A DNA stretch of 64,000 nucleotides from UBA12202 sp002691725 (GCA_965660675.1 CBFIAU010000010.1:1-64000), one strand, 5' to 3'. Shown: positions 25,385 to 34,649, counted from the first letter of the stretch. Numbers and translations are program-made. Notes: generated by a model from the letters alone, not told the origin.

Positions 25385-26863
25385 ATGCGTGAAACAAAAG
25401 TCTTTCAATATTTTTCAGGTAATGCTTGGCATGAGCCGACTGGCGGGGAGTATTTTGACACTGAAAATCCAGCAACCGGGCAAGTCTGGGCGCGCCTGCC
25501 GGATTGCCGTGAGGCAGATATTAACCGCGCTGTTGCGGCAGCAAAATCAGCCTTTTATGATGGCCCATGGAGCCATATGCTAGCGGCAGAACGTGGCCGC
25601 ATTCTGCGCCGCATTGGCGATGTTATTTCCGCCCATGCTGATCGGCTGGGGGCGGTTGAGTTAATGGATAATGGGCGTGTTCCAAATATTGCATCAGGCT
25701 TAAAACCGGGCGGCTGGCAGGTGGATAGCTGGCATTATTATGCCGGATTATGTGACAAGTTTGAGGGCAAGATTATCCCCGCAGAAATGCCGGACATGCA
25801 TAATTATATGACATGGGAGCCTTTTGGTGTTGTGGCGCTGATTTTGCCGTGGAACTCACCTATCGGGACACTGATCTGGAAGCTGACGGCGTGTCTGGCG
25901 GCTGGAAATACGGTTGTTATCAAGCCTTCTGAGCAGGCCAGCGCCTCGACGCTTGAGCTGATGGATATATTGCTTGAGGCGGATTTGCCGCCGGGCGTGG
26001 TAAACGTCGTAACCGGCTTCGGTCAAACAACAGGTGAGCCATTGATCTGTCACCCTGATGTCAGAATGGTATCTTTTACTGGCGGCACAACTGCTGGCGC
26101 AAAAGTTGCTGCATTGGCCGCTCAGCAAGTTAAGCCTGTTATTATGGAGCTTGGCGGTAAATCGCCGCAAATTGTTATGCCTGATGCGGATATTGATCTG
26201 GCGGTCAATGGGATTGTTGCTGGAATATTTCCAGCTGGTGGGCAGAGCTGTATTTCTGGCTCACGTCTGCTGGTGCATCGATCCATTATTGACGCCTTTA
26301 CAGAGCGCTTGGTTAAGGCTGCCGAAAAAGCCAGAGTGGGCGCCCCTGATGACCCGATGACACAGATCGGGCCAATGGCAAATCAGCAACATTATGATCG
26401 GGTGCTTGCTGCAATAGCGGCGGCGGAAAAGGCTGGTCACAAGCTGTTGCTTGATGGCCGAACGGCTTGCCGCGAGCAAGGATATTACATTGGCCCGACC
26501 ATTTTTGCTGATGTGCCTAATGATAGTGAGCTTTCTCAAAATGAAGTATTTGGCCCTGTCGTCTCAACCGAAGCATGGGACGATGAGGAGGAGGTCATCC
26601 AGAAAGCCAATAATTCCATTTATGGGTTGGCTGGCGGTATCTGGTCACAGGATGTTGCACGGGCTATGCGGATGGCAAATCGGATCGAGGCCGGAACAAT
26701 TTATATCAATAATTATTTCAATGCCGCCGCCCAAAGTCCGGTGGGAGGCTGGAAACAATCAGGTTATGGACGAGAAAATGGCTTAGAAGGCATGCGCTGC
26801 TTTATGCAGACGCGATCAGTCTGGCTATCCCTTAACCCCAATCAGCCAGACCCATTTGCGTAA
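25385..26863 (+). CDS. NAD(P)-dependent aldehyde dehydrogenase
   Basis: This 492-residue ALDH-superfamily enzyme has the cofactor segment ILPWNSPIG and SFTGGTTAGAK, the general base Glu in MELGGKSP and the catalytic Cys in PAGGQSCISGSR. It converts an aldehyde to a carboxylic acid in the cytosol. It follows the GMC gene by 31 bp and probably oxidises that enzyme's product. It is related to the ALDH at 61191-62675. Confidence 0.9.
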   Translation: MRETKVFQYFSGNAWHEPTGGEYFDTENPATGQVWARLPDCREADINRAVAAAKSAFYDGPWSHMLAAERGRILRRIGDVISAHADRLGAVELMDNGRVPNIASGLKPGGWQVDSWHYYAGLCDKFEGKIIPAEMPDMHNYMTWEPFGVVALILPWNSPIGTLIWKLTACLAAGNTVVIKPSEQASASTLELMDILLEADLPPGVVNVVTGFGQTTGEPLICHPDVRMVSFTGGTTAGAKVAALAAQQVKPVIMELGGKSPQIVMPDADIDLAVNGIVAGIFPAGGQSCISGSRLLVHRSIIDAFTERLVKAAEKARVGAPDDPMTQIGPMANQQHYDRVLAAIAAAEKAGHKLLLDGRTACREQGYYIGPTIFADVPNDSELSQNEVFGPVVSTEAWDDEEEVIQKANNSIYGLAGGIWSQDVARAMRMANRIEAGTIYINNYFNAAAQSPVGGWKQSGYGRENGLEGMRCFMQTRSVWLSLNPNQPDPFA

Positions 26864-26892
26864 TTAAGACAACTTATTTTGTGAGGATTATG

Positions 26893-27897
26893 ATGAGAGA
26901 AAACACTTCAGATCAGAAAACAGGTAAAAATAAAAGCTGGAATTGGCATCCTGATTTCCCCCTTCAGTTATCGCCTATATTGAGCTGGCCGCCGAGGCCG
27001 CTGGCGACCTTAAAATGGTTGGCGGGATATTGGCTGGTTATCAGTTCTGTGACGATTGAGTTTTTGTTTGCATGTGTGGTGTTTACGCTGTTTCAACCCG
27101 AAACATCAGTGATGGCAACATTAGCACCGGGGTGGATATTTCAAATCTGGGTCAGGAATATGATCTTGATCACGCTGATTGCTGGCGGGCTTCATCTTTG
27201 GCTTTATCGGTATCAGTTGCAGGGCAATAAGCGGAAGTTTGATCACAGAGGTCAGGCCAAGAATAATGGAAAATTCCTCTTTAGGGATCAGGTTAGAGAT
27301 AACATGTTTTGGTCTTTGGCGAGTGGCGTTACCATCTGGACAGTCCTGGAGGTCGGTTATTTTTGGGCTGCCGCAAATGGATATATGCCGGGCTTGGAAT
27401 GGCGGCAAAACCCGATTTGGTTCGCGGCGTTCTTTGTCATTATTCCCATTTGGTCGAGCTTTCATTTCTACCTAATCCACCGCTTGTTGCATTGGCAGCC
27501 GCTCTATAAATTGGCGCATGGGTTGCATCATCGTAATATAAATGTCGGGCCATGGAGCGGCATATCCATGCATCCGGTTGAACATCTGCTCTATTTTTCT
27601 TCGGTTATAATCCATGTTGTGGTGCCTTCGCATCCGCTTCATGTGCTGTTTCATTTTTATCAGGAGGCACTTAATCCGCCCTTTACGCATTCAGGGTTTG
27701 AACAGGTGATGATGGGCGATACCCCAAGGATTGCGGCTGGTGATTTCTTTCATCAACTTCATCATCGCCATATAAACTGTAATTATGGCACGCGAGAAAT
27801 GCCGTGGGATCGTGTCTTCAACAGTTATCATGATGGAACTGGTGTCATATCGAAAAAGGGGTCATCTGAGACAGAAATGCTCAAAGATATCACCTAG
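26893..27897 (+). CDS. membrane fatty-acid-hydroxylase / sterol-desaturase family protein, paralogue 2
   Basis: This membrane di-iron oxygenase of about 334 residues has the boxes HRLLH, HGLHHRN and HQLHHRHINCNYG. The start is probably the ATG at 26893, five bases after GAGGA; the frame begins at a GTG at 26881 inside that site. It shares with its two paralogues the W-N-x-x-P N-terminus, SWP box and the GPWSG(I/L)SMHPVEH stretch. It closes the LysR-controlled oxidation cassette and would introduce the hydroxyl that the GMC and ALDH enzymes then oxidise. Confidence 0.83.
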   Translation: MRENTSDQKTGKNKSWNWHPDFPLQLSPILSWPPRPLATLKWLAGYWLVISSVTIEFLFACVVFTLFQPETSVMATLAPGWIFQIWVRNMILITLIAGGLHLWLYRYQLQGNKRKFDHRGQAKNNGKFLFRDQVRDNMFWSLASGVTIWTVLEVGYFWAAANGYMPGLEWRQNPIWFAAFFVIIPIWSSFHFYLIHRLLHWQPLYKLAHGLHHRNINVGPWSGISMHPVEHLLYFSSVIIHVVVPSHPLHVLFHFYQEALNPPFTHSGFEQVMMGDTPRIAAGDFFHQLHHRHINCNYGTREMPWDRVFNSYHDGTGVISKKGSSETEMLKDIT

Positions 27898-28346
27898 CGA
27901 TACCATCGCTCTTGGATGCGAGATATTGATCTGCCAGTCATAGAATGGCAAGCACAAATGTAATGGAGCATGCCATGACTGGTCAGCTGATCTTGCGCGT
28001 CCCGAAAGCCATGAAGCGCCGACATAATATCTCCGTTTCTTCAAGTGACATGATCTCTGATTTCGGTAAAAAAGTTATGTCCTCCTCTATGCATTAGACA
28101 TAACGAAAATTACAGCGTCTTTGTTCACTAATGAGATTACATAGGTTTACCCGATTTGGATAACATCCATATTACTAACTCAGTTGGTTTTGATAGGTGT
28201 TACGCTTAGATAAACCTATTATTGCCCTCAGAGATTCACTTGGGGTTTTAAGGTGGCTCTTAGAGTTTTAATATCATGCTCTCTATGCTCTGGCTATACT
28301 GTGTAGGTATCCTGAGTTCTTTTATATTTAATCGGTTAGTCTTATC
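27898..28346. other. 449-bp junction region at the left edge of the AT-rich island
   Basis: The left part holds an inverted repeat (arms about 27928-27941 and 27975-27991, around CCAGTCAT / ATGACTGG) without a T-run, then the decayed moaA fragment. To the right the DNA turns markedly AT-rich, with no convincing open frame. A short inverted pair ATAGGTTTA / TAAACCTAT is present at about 28140 and 28211. Confidence 0.55.
27981..28117 (-). pseudogene. decayed fragment of moaA (N-terminal radical-SAM region)
   Basis: Over 28008-28117 the DNA matches intact moaA at 31228-31337, same orientation, constant offset 3220, with 15 differences in 110 positions by my count; similarity continues weakly to about 27981. 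Read in the moaA frame it still gives FLPKSEIMSLEETEILCRR, so it derives from a coding copy. It is dead: in the CxxxCxxC cluster motif the second Cys is Tyr and a TAA stop stands just before the third. The rest of the gene is missing. Confidence 0.9.
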
Positions 28347-28655
28347 TTACCTACTTGTCTCATCAATTACTTTATCAATCTTTATATTATCATCATATTC
28401 AATATTGTCATGATTTGCCTCCAGAGTGTACCAGCCCCTCGGATTAAAATCTTTACCATCCAAATAGACATTCATTATGCAGTGACCAAACTGTTTCGCA
28501 TACTGCTGGCATTTAACCATTTGATTGTACGCATCTAGAGTGTTCTCATCCGCGACTATAAATTTCCATGTCTCCCCTTGCTCCAAAGGATAGTCGGTAT
28601 CACCATTGTTAATTATTACGTAACTGAGTTTGGAAGCATGCGAGTTTATTGACAT
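28347..28655 (-). CDS. hypothetical protein, AT-rich island
   Basis: This protein of about 102 residues has no family I recognise. It is acidic, soluble-looking and has no signal peptide. The start at 28655 is chosen because GGAG stands six bases upstream; the frame opens to 28667. Codon use is AT-rich, unlike the genes outside the island, which suggests transfer. It follows the coiled-coil protein on the same strand and may be co-transcribed. Confidence 0.55.
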   Translation of the reverse strand: MSINSHASKLSYVIINNGDTDYPLEQGETWKFIVADENTLDAYNQMVKCQQYAKQFGHCIMNVYLDGKDFNPRGWYTLEANHDNIEYDDNIKIDKVIDETSR

Positions 28656-28712
28656 TGTTAACTCCATTTTTGCATAACTAAAAATGTTATTGATCTAAAT
28701 AAATATATGTTC

Positions 28713-29672
28713 TCAAAGCCCTCTATTCGTTTCAACTTCATAGATGCCACGGAAATAGCCCTGCCGAGACCACTTTCCTGGTTCGTTGACTGGATCCCAA
28801 CAGGTTGTCCTTACCTGCTTGTTTATCAATCTCTCAGCTTTTGATGTTATTGAAAGATTAGGGTCAAATGTCGAAATTTTCATATATTTTCGTTTGCCAT
28901 TTGAAAATACTAACTCTGTGCATGATGAACCACGATGAATAATATTTCTGTTAACCGCTTGGAGGGTCGTTTCTTCACTAAGCGTTGCAACAGAAATTGT
29001 CCTGTCTCTGCCTGCCCTTTGGTTCTCTTTTTTGTATTCTTCAAATTCTGTAACAAGCAAATTATATTTATTCTCCTTGTCTTTGATTTCTGTTTCTTGT
29101 TGTTTAATTATATTGTCTCGTTCGTTTAATCCTTTGATTGCAATTTGTGCAATGTTGGTAACTCTCAAGTTTTCACTATGTAAACTTCGTATCTGATCTT
29201 CATATTTATTTTTAATTTTTTCCTCAATGACTGAATCTCTCTCAGTCAGATTTACTTCTTTTTTCATGATTAAAGCATCGAAAAGGGCAGACATAGTCAC
29301 TAACTCACCAGACCGATATCTTGGGTGCAGATCAATGAGGTCTGATACTCTAATTTTTTTGTCTTTACGAAGGTTTTTCATCAATTCTGAAAGATAAAAT
29401 TCGTCCTTTTTATCATTTAGCCAAATTGTAACCACCTTCAAAAGTGGTGACGATTTTTTCATCAAAATGAAGGTTCCGCTCTGCTCATTACCATCAATGT
29501 CTATAAAACTTGCAGTTAACTTTACCCTATCATTTGATTGTTGTTCTAAATCACAAATGTTGTACAACGTCATTACTGTGTTACTGGGAAATTGGAAGCC
29601 GTAACGAAATGGCAACGAGTCCATGTTTGCATGCTCATTTGCATACAAGTCGACATCAAGGGTTTCTCTCAT
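28713..29672 (-). CDS. hypothetical protein with central coiled coil, AT-rich island
   Basis: This 319-residue protein is not recognised. An N-terminal mixed region (about 1-135) precedes a long charged helical stretch (about 140-220, rich in Glu, Lys and Asn heptads such as NIIKQQETEIKDKENKYNLL), which is probably a coiled coil. A compact C-terminal domain (about 240-319) carries GSSCTELVFSNGKRKYMKI. There is no signal peptide or membrane helix. The layout suggests a cytoplasmic dimeric protein. Base composition is AT-rich like its neighbours in the island. Confidence 0.6.
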   Translation of the reverse strand: MRETLDVDLYANEHANMDSLPFRYGFQFPSNTVMTLYNICDLEQQSNDRVKLTASFIDIDGNEQSGTFILMKKSSPLLKVVTIWLNDKKDEFYLSELMKNLRKDKKIRVSDLIDLHPRYRSGELVTMSALFDALIMKKEVNLTERDSVIEEKIKNKYEDQIRSLHSENLRVTNIAQIAIKGLNERDNIIKQQETEIKDKENKYNLLVTEFEEYKKENQRAGRDRTISVATLSEETTLQAVNRNIIHRGSSCTELVFSNGKRKYMKISTFDPNLSITSKAERLINKQVRTTCWDPVNEPGKWSRQGYFRGIYEVETNRGL

Positions 29673-29815
29673 CGGAATACCTTATTGTTTTTAATTATCT
29701 GAAATTATAAGCTTTAAGGCTAAGAAAGGTCAATAGATAGGCGTAACGTATCCTCTATTTACCAGATAGTAATCAAAAAGCATCCCCCACTGACCATTAA
29801 ATCAGTTTTTATGCT

Positions 29816-30229
29816 CTAAAAAACAGATTTTCCCTGCTCATGAATTCTGGTGAAGATATTCAGCGCATTAGTCGCCGTGATATTCAGGAAGTTTCCTGCA
29901 TTTATTTCCTCATCTGACCACATCAGATTGTTAAATGGGTCAAGCCGCATTGACCAAGACGTAAATAATCTGCTGTCAATGGCCTCCTCATTGAGTTTTA
30001 CAATATTTGTATGCCGCGTATCTTTGCTGATTTTTACATACAGCTCATCAACAGAAGCATCAGGGCCTTCAAGAAGCTGAAGGTAAGAATTAATCCCAGA
30101 GACCAGACAGCCTGTCACATCATTCTGCGGATTATTGACGCGTGAAGAATTAATAATTTCCTGCAAATCCGAGTTAGTCGTATCGGCGCGCTCAGATACA
30201 TAAATAACTCGCTTTAAGGATGCACTCAT
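29816..30229 (-). CDS. single-domain BLUF blue-light photoreceptor
   Basis: From the ATG at 30229 the protein has 137 residues, the size of short BLUF proteins such as PixD. The FAD-binding BLUF fold is clear: RVIYVSERA with the photoactive Tyr10, SSRVNNPQNDVTGCLV with the flavin-contacting Asn (32 or 33), and SYLQLLEGP with Gln51. Trp93 lies in FTSWSMRL. BLUF proteins bind FAD, rearrange hydrogen bonds around the Tyr-Gln pair in blue light, and signal by protein contact. There is no attached EAL or cyclase domain, so a partner protein is needed. GGAG upstream of the ATG decides the start over the GTG at 30241. It lies in the AT-rich island, 6 kb from the proteorhodopsin. Confidence 0.9.
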   Translation of the reverse strand: MSASLKRVIYVSERADTTNSDLQEIINSSRVNNPQNDVTGCLVSGINSYLQLLEGPDASVDELYVKISKDTRHTNIVKLNEEAIDSRLFTSWSMRLDPFNNLMWSDEEINAGNFLNITATNALNIFTRIHEQGKSVF

Positions 30230-30374
30230 ATCCATCTCCACTACTTAAAAAAGTATTATTAGTTCTATAAATTGATTAGGTATATATATTGATCACAGTA
30301 TTATTTTTTCCATATTTATTATGGACATAGATAAATATAGTGTGGGGAATGGCTGAAACAACCATGATCAGGCA

Positions 30375-31418
30375 TTAGCCGCCAGTAACGCTCATATGGC
30401 GGGCGACGGCGGGGCTGTTATGATCACGGTCAATGATGAAATCATGGCCTTTAGGCTTACGGCTGATGGCCTCTAATATGGCGGCATCGAGAGCGTCTAT
30501 CCCATCTTCGCCTATCCCATCTTTGCCCCTAACTCCACGTAGTACATCGCGCAGATTGGCACTATCATCCTGCCCCAAACACATATAGAGCATACCCGTA
30601 CAGGTCAACCGAACACGGTTACAGCTCTCACAGAAATTATGGGTCAGAGGCGTGATAAAGCCCAGCTTTTGTCCTGTTTCTGCGATCTGAACATAACGCG
30701 CCGGCCCGCCTGTGCGATAGGGAATCTCTTGCAGCGTAAAGCGCCGACTTAACCGCGTTCGCACCAATGATAGCGGCAGATATTGATCAAGCCGATCTTC
30801 ACCGCCAATATCACCCATGGGCATGACTTCGATAATCGTCATATCAATCCCTTGATCACCGCACCATGCAAGCATATCCTCGAGTTCATCTTCGTTGACA
30901 CCTTTCAGCGCAACTGTATTCAGCTTGACAGCAAGTCCGGCGGCTTGCGCGGCTTTTATTCCTTCCAGGACTTTGGTGAGATCGCCCCAGCGCGTGATGG
31001 CTCTGAACTTGTCGGGGTCAAGGGTATCGACGGATACATTAAGCCGCCGCACCCCGGCATCATAGAGCATATCTGCCATTTTATAGAGTTGGCTACCATT
31101 CGTGGTAATTGTCAGCTCATCCAGATTGCCGTTTTTGACTTCTGCCCCAAGATTGCGAATAAGCGAGATAATATTCCGCCGCACCAATGGCTCACCACCA
31201 GTCAGCCGTATCTTGCGCGTTCCGATTGCCATGAAGCGCCGGCATAATGTCTCTGTTTCTTCGAGCGACATGATCTCTGATTTTGGTAAAAATGTCATGT
31301 CCTCTGCCATGCAATAGACACAGCGAAAATCACAGCGATCGGTAACCGAAACGCGCAAATAGGTAATAGGCCGTCCGAACGGATCAAGCAGTGGTGATGG
31401 TGCATCTGGCATAGTCAA
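30375..31418 (-). CDS. moaA: GTP 3',8-cyclase MoaA, molybdenum cofactor biosynthesis
   Basis: This 347-residue radical-SAM enzyme converts GTP to the cyclic intermediate of molybdopterin synthesis. The N-terminal cluster motif is CDFRCVYC, the C-terminal cluster cysteines lie in CESCNRVRLTCTGMLYMC, and the protein ends in the Gly-Gly tail the family needs. The start is a TTG at 31418 with AGGA eight bases upstream; an in-frame ATG follows two codons later. A 15-bp tandem duplication (30497-30526) lies in its 3' part. No other moa gene is in the window. A dead partial copy sits at 27981-28117. Confidence 0.95.
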   Translation of the reverse strand: MTMPDAPSPLLDPFGRPITYLRVSVTDRCDFRCVYCMAEDMTFLPKSEIMSLEETETLCRRFMAIGTRKIRLTGGEPLVRRNIISLIRNLGAEVKNGNLDELTITTNGSQLYKMADMLYDAGVRRLNVSVDTLDPDKFRAITRWGDLTKVLEGIKAAQAAGLAVKLNTVALKGVNEDELEDMLAWCGDQGIDMTIIEVMPMGDIGGEDRLDQYLPLSLVRTRLSRRFTLQEIPYRTGGPARYVQIAETGQKLGFITPLTHNFCESCNRVRLTCTGMLYMCLGQDDSANLRDVLRGVRGKDGIGEDGIDALDAAILEAISRKPKGHDFIIDRDHNSPAVARHMSVTGG

Positions 31419-31476
31419 AAGAATTATCCTATTTTAAGTGGAAAATAAACCACCATATTCATCTTATTGACCATAA

Positions 31477-32403
31477 TTATAGGCCTTCAATATGGGCGAT
31501 GCCAAGTGCCGACTCGCCGCCTCCTGCATAGATGACATAGACGCGCCCATCTGTTTCAAACAAATAAGGGTCACGCAAGGCATGTTCATTTGGCGCGGCA
31601 ATACCAATCTCCGATGCGGTAATGGGAGTATTGACACCTTCCCAATCAAGCTCAGGGGCAAGTAAAGTGACGGTATTTTGCGCCGTCCATTGGTGCCATT
31701 CGCGTGATAAATCAATGACTGAATAGAGCAATGATTCCGGCGCATCCCCAACCCTTGTCCAGATGACATGCAATCGCTCGCCGCGCACCAACACCCCAGC
31801 ATGGCGATGCCCGGATGGAAAGGCATAAGGGCCAAACGCAATCTCACCCGCCGCGGATTGCCGCAACATCTGACCACCTAAAGCTAGCGCATATGTATCG
31901 CCATTATAATCAAACATCCGCAAATATGTCTGATTGATCCGCTTATGCGCGATCCTCCAGATAAGCCCATCATCTGACGATGCCTGAAGCGAGCGTTGCT
32001 CACCATCATGATCAAGGCCATGAAACACCATGCCTAGTTGCTGGCGGCTATGGTCAATATAGACATCGGGTGAGGCAATATGCGGATAAAGCCCAGACAC
32101 CCCACGGTCAAGCGCCCATTGCGGTTCAGCAACCGGCGGTTTGTGCAAGGGGAGGGGCGTGTCTGATAGATGCAGAACCCCATTTTGATAAAGCCGCCAC
32201 GGCCCCAACAGATCATCCGCCAGCGCCAGCCGAATATGATCACCCCAATGATGCGCAAAATACAAATAATAACGCGCCTTTCGGTGTGGCAGCCATGACG
32301 GCGCCTCAATCAGCGACGGGCCATTAATATTATTGCCAAATGGCGCGCCTGAATGCGCCTGGATGATGGGCTGGTCTGATATCCGATGTGCGATGATAGA
32401 CAT
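31477..32403 (-). CDS. glycoside-hydrolase-like five-bladed beta-propeller protein (GH43/GH32-type)
   Basis: From the ATG at 32403 the protein has 308 residues with repeated propeller-blade motifs (YYLYFAHHWGDHIRLALAD, SPDVYIDHSRQQLGMVFHG, RDPYLFETDGRVYVIYAGG). These are the hallmark of GH43/GH32-like folds that cleave or bind arabinan, xylan or fructan sugars. An Asp in RDPYLF fits a catalytic or substrate-binding position, but activity is not assured. The frame continues upstream to 32586, which would overlap the divergent transporter gene, so the shorter start is preferred even though no strong ribosome-binding site is seen. There is no signal peptide. Confidence 0.6.
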   Translation of the reverse strand: MSIIAHRISDQPIIQAHSGAPFGNNINGPSLIEAPSWLPHRKARYYLYFAHHWGDHIRLALADDLLGPWRLYQNGVLHLSDTPLPLHKPPVAEPQWALDRGVSGLYPHIASPDVYIDHSRQQLGMVFHGLDHDGEQRSLQASSDDGLIWRIAHKRINQTYLRMFDYNGDTYALALGGQMLRQSAAGEIAFGPYAFPSGHRHAGVLVRGERLHVIWTRVGDAPESLLYSVIDLSREWHQWTAQNTVTLLAPELDWEGVNTPITASEIGIAAPNEHALRDPYLFETDGRVYVIYAGGGESALGIAHIEGL

Positions 32404-32490
32404 GACAGCGCAGATAATAGCAGATATAGTTTGTGAGTATATTTTATATGAGGCAACGGCGACGCCTCTTTTTTGTAAAGTGCTGTCCTT

Positions 32491-33378
32491 ATGCCAAAAC
32501 TCACTCCTCTTGAAATCCTTATGGCGGTTATGGTGCCCTTGGTTTGGGGGATGGGATTTGTCTTTGCGAAAGGGGCGATACATCATTTTCCGCCAATTTT
32601 ATTGATGGCATTCCGCTTCACCCTGACGGCATTGGTGTTGGTCTGGTTTGTGCCTGTTCCGTGGGGCAATTTGAAAAAGCTTTTCTATATTGCTATCATT
32701 GCGGCGGCTATTCAGTATAGCCTGACATTTACTGGACTTGCTGGTCTCGAAGCCGGGCTAGCATCGCTTATTGTTCAACTTGAGGTGCCATTTCTGGTGC
32801 TGTTGGGGGCGTTGTTTTTGCAAGAACGTCCGGGGGCTCAAAAATGGGTTGGTATCCTGATCTCATTTATCGGTGTTGCGCTGATGACGCAACAAGATGC
32901 GTTAAGCGGCAGTTTATGGTCAGTCTTTCTGGTCATAGGTGGATGTTTTGTCTGGGCTTGCGGTCAGGTCATGGTGCGATCACTTAAAGATATCGGCGGA
33001 TTGCAAGTCACCGCATGGGTGGCGGTTTTTGCCACACCGCAGCTATTTGTCATGTCAGCCATTTTTGAAGCAGGTCAAATGGAGGCGATTGCCAACGCTA
33101 ATCGCAACGTTTGGCTAACCGTCATTTATCTGGGTTTAGTGATGACCTGTTTTGGCTATTTTTTATGGAACTCACTAATCCGCCGTCATGATGTTGGCGT
33201 GGTAGCGCCATTTTTACTCCTGCTTCCGGTATTTTCCCTTATCGGCGGGATGCTTGTTTTAGGCGAGGAGCCGACGGCAGAAAAACTGCTTGGCGGCGTG
33301 GTTATCTTATTGGGGGTGGCGATCATAACCATCAGACCAAGGCGATTTAGAAAAGCCACACCAACACCATCATCATAA
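32491..33378 (+). CDS. EamA-family (DMT) transporter
   Basis: This 295-residue inner-membrane protein has about ten hydrophobic helices in two repeated EamA halves, with typical motifs such as FTGLAGLEAGLASLIVQLEVPF and LGEEPTAEKLLGGVVILLGV. The family exports or imports amino acids, metabolites and drugs. The substrate cannot be told. It is divergent from the GH43-like gene. Confidence 0.85.
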   Translation: MPKLTPLEILMAVMVPLVWGMGFVFAKGAIHHFPPILLMAFRFTLTALVLVWFVPVPWGNLKKLFYIAIIAAAIQYSLTFTGLAGLEAGLASLIVQLEVPFLVLLGALFLQERPGAQKWVGILISFIGVALMTQQDALSGSLWSVFLVIGGCFVWACGQVMVRSLKDIGGLQVTAWVAVFATPQLFVMSAIFEAGQMEAIANANRNVWLTVIYLGLVMTCFGYFLWNSLIRRHDVGVVAPFLLLLPVFSLIGGMLVLGEEPTAEKLLGGVVILLGVAIITIRPRRFRKATPTPSS

Positions 33379-33592
33379 GCGTGTTTGGGTTTAGGCATAT
33401 ATTAATGTCTGACCAACCGCAAATATGACCGCAGATGTTAGCAAAATGGCTGAGGCAGGGGTTCCATTTGGGCGCAGTTTCAAATTAAGCGGAACGATAT
33501 TCTTCTGGCTTAAACGAATTGTATTGAACGCCATTTCGGCCTTATAGTATTAATGCCATTTAGGGCAATATGAGACGTGATGGAATAACCAG

Positions 33593-34606
33593 ATGACAGA
33601 TATTCAAAGACAGCCAATCATCGGTAAATCAGTTTGGAAAGCGGCCAATTTTGCCGATAATAGCGGCCGTGACAAGAACCAGGATAGTATCTGGTGTCAT
33701 CATTTAACCACAGCGGAGATTGCCGCATGTGATGCGATGCTGGCCTCACTCAAATCCCGCGGTCTGGCTTTCCCACAGATCAAGCAGTCTGATATCGCCA
33801 AACCTGATATCGTTACGGGGGCGTTGGCTGAGTTGCTGGATAGCCTCACCGATGAGCTGGAAAATGGCCTTGGCTTTAAGTTGCTGAGGGGGTTGCCTAT
33901 CGCCCGTTACAGCGATGATGATATCAATACGCTGTTCTATGCTATTGGGCTTTATATGGGGCAACCGGTTTGCCAAAACCCCAAAGGTGACTTGCTTGGC
34001 AATGTCATGAATGTTGGTGATATTACCAGAAAAGACACACGTGTTTATGAAACCAGTTTGTATCTGCCTTATCATACTGATCCGTCGGATGTTGTTGGCT
34101 TGCTATCTGTGCGTAAAGCGAAATCAGGTGGGATGAGCAGTCTGGTCAGTGCCGCCGCCATCTATAATGCCATTTTAGAACGCCGGCCAGATTTACTGGA
34201 TATTTATTATCAGCAATTTTGCTATGCCCATCTCGGCGAAGATAAAACCTCGCCTATCTTTAGCTTTCACCATGGTAAGCTAAGTTGCCGCTATCTCAGA
34301 CAATATATTGAGCTGGGATATGAGCAGATGGGCGTCCCTCTATCGCCGCTGGTGAAAGAAGCTTTAGATGTCTTTGATGAGATTATGATGTCGCCAGATA
34401 TGCGGATTGATATGATGATGGAGCCGGGTGATATGCAATTTGCAAATAATTATATGGTTCTACATTCGCGCACAGCGTTTGATGATCATGATGAGAAAGA
34501 CTTGTGGCGGAAAAAACTTCGGCTCTGGCTAAAGATGGAAAATGCGCGATTGCTAGCGCCAGAATTCCCCGGGCGAAATGGCTTTGGCGTACCGGCATAT
34601 CTGTAA
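33593..34606 (+). CDS. TauD/TfdA-family Fe(II)/2-oxoglutarate dioxygenase
   Basis: This 337-residue oxygenase of the TauD clan has the facial triad: His161 and Asp163 in PYHTDPSD, and the distal His in NNYMVLHSRTAF, followed by the 2-oxoglutarate-binding Arg in RKKLRLWL. It hydroxylates a small organic substrate with 2-oxoglutarate and O2. The substrate is unknown; relatives act on taurine, gamma-butyrobetaine and similar compounds. It stands alone, with a 17-bp tandem duplication after its stop (34624-34654). Confidence 0.82.
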   Translation: MTDIQRQPIIGKSVWKAANFADNSGRDKNQDSIWCHHLTTAEIAACDAMLASLKSRGLAFPQIKQSDIAKPDIVTGALAELLDSLTDELENGLGFKLLRGLPIARYSDDDINTLFYAIGLYMGQPVCQNPKGDLLGNVMNVGDITRKDTRVYETSLYLPYHTDPSDVVGLLSVRKAKSGGMSSLVSAAAIYNAILERRPDLLDIYYQQFCYAHLGEDKTSPIFSFHHGKLSCRYLRQYIELGYEQMGVPLSPLVKEALDVFDEIMMSPDMRIDMMMEPGDMQFANNYMVLHSRTAFDDHDEKDLWRKKLRLWLKMENARLLAPEFPGRNGFGVPAYL

Positions 34607-34649
34607 ATGCTGACACAAGCAGCTGATCAGGTTCAGCAGGTGATCAGGT

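Noticed and set aside
31102..31317. Plus-strand open frame across moaA
   Set aside because: It is a shadow frame of a clear gene on the other strand.
32404..32586. 61-residue N-terminal extension of the GH43-like protein
   Set aside because: It would overlap the divergent transporter gene and has no domain content.
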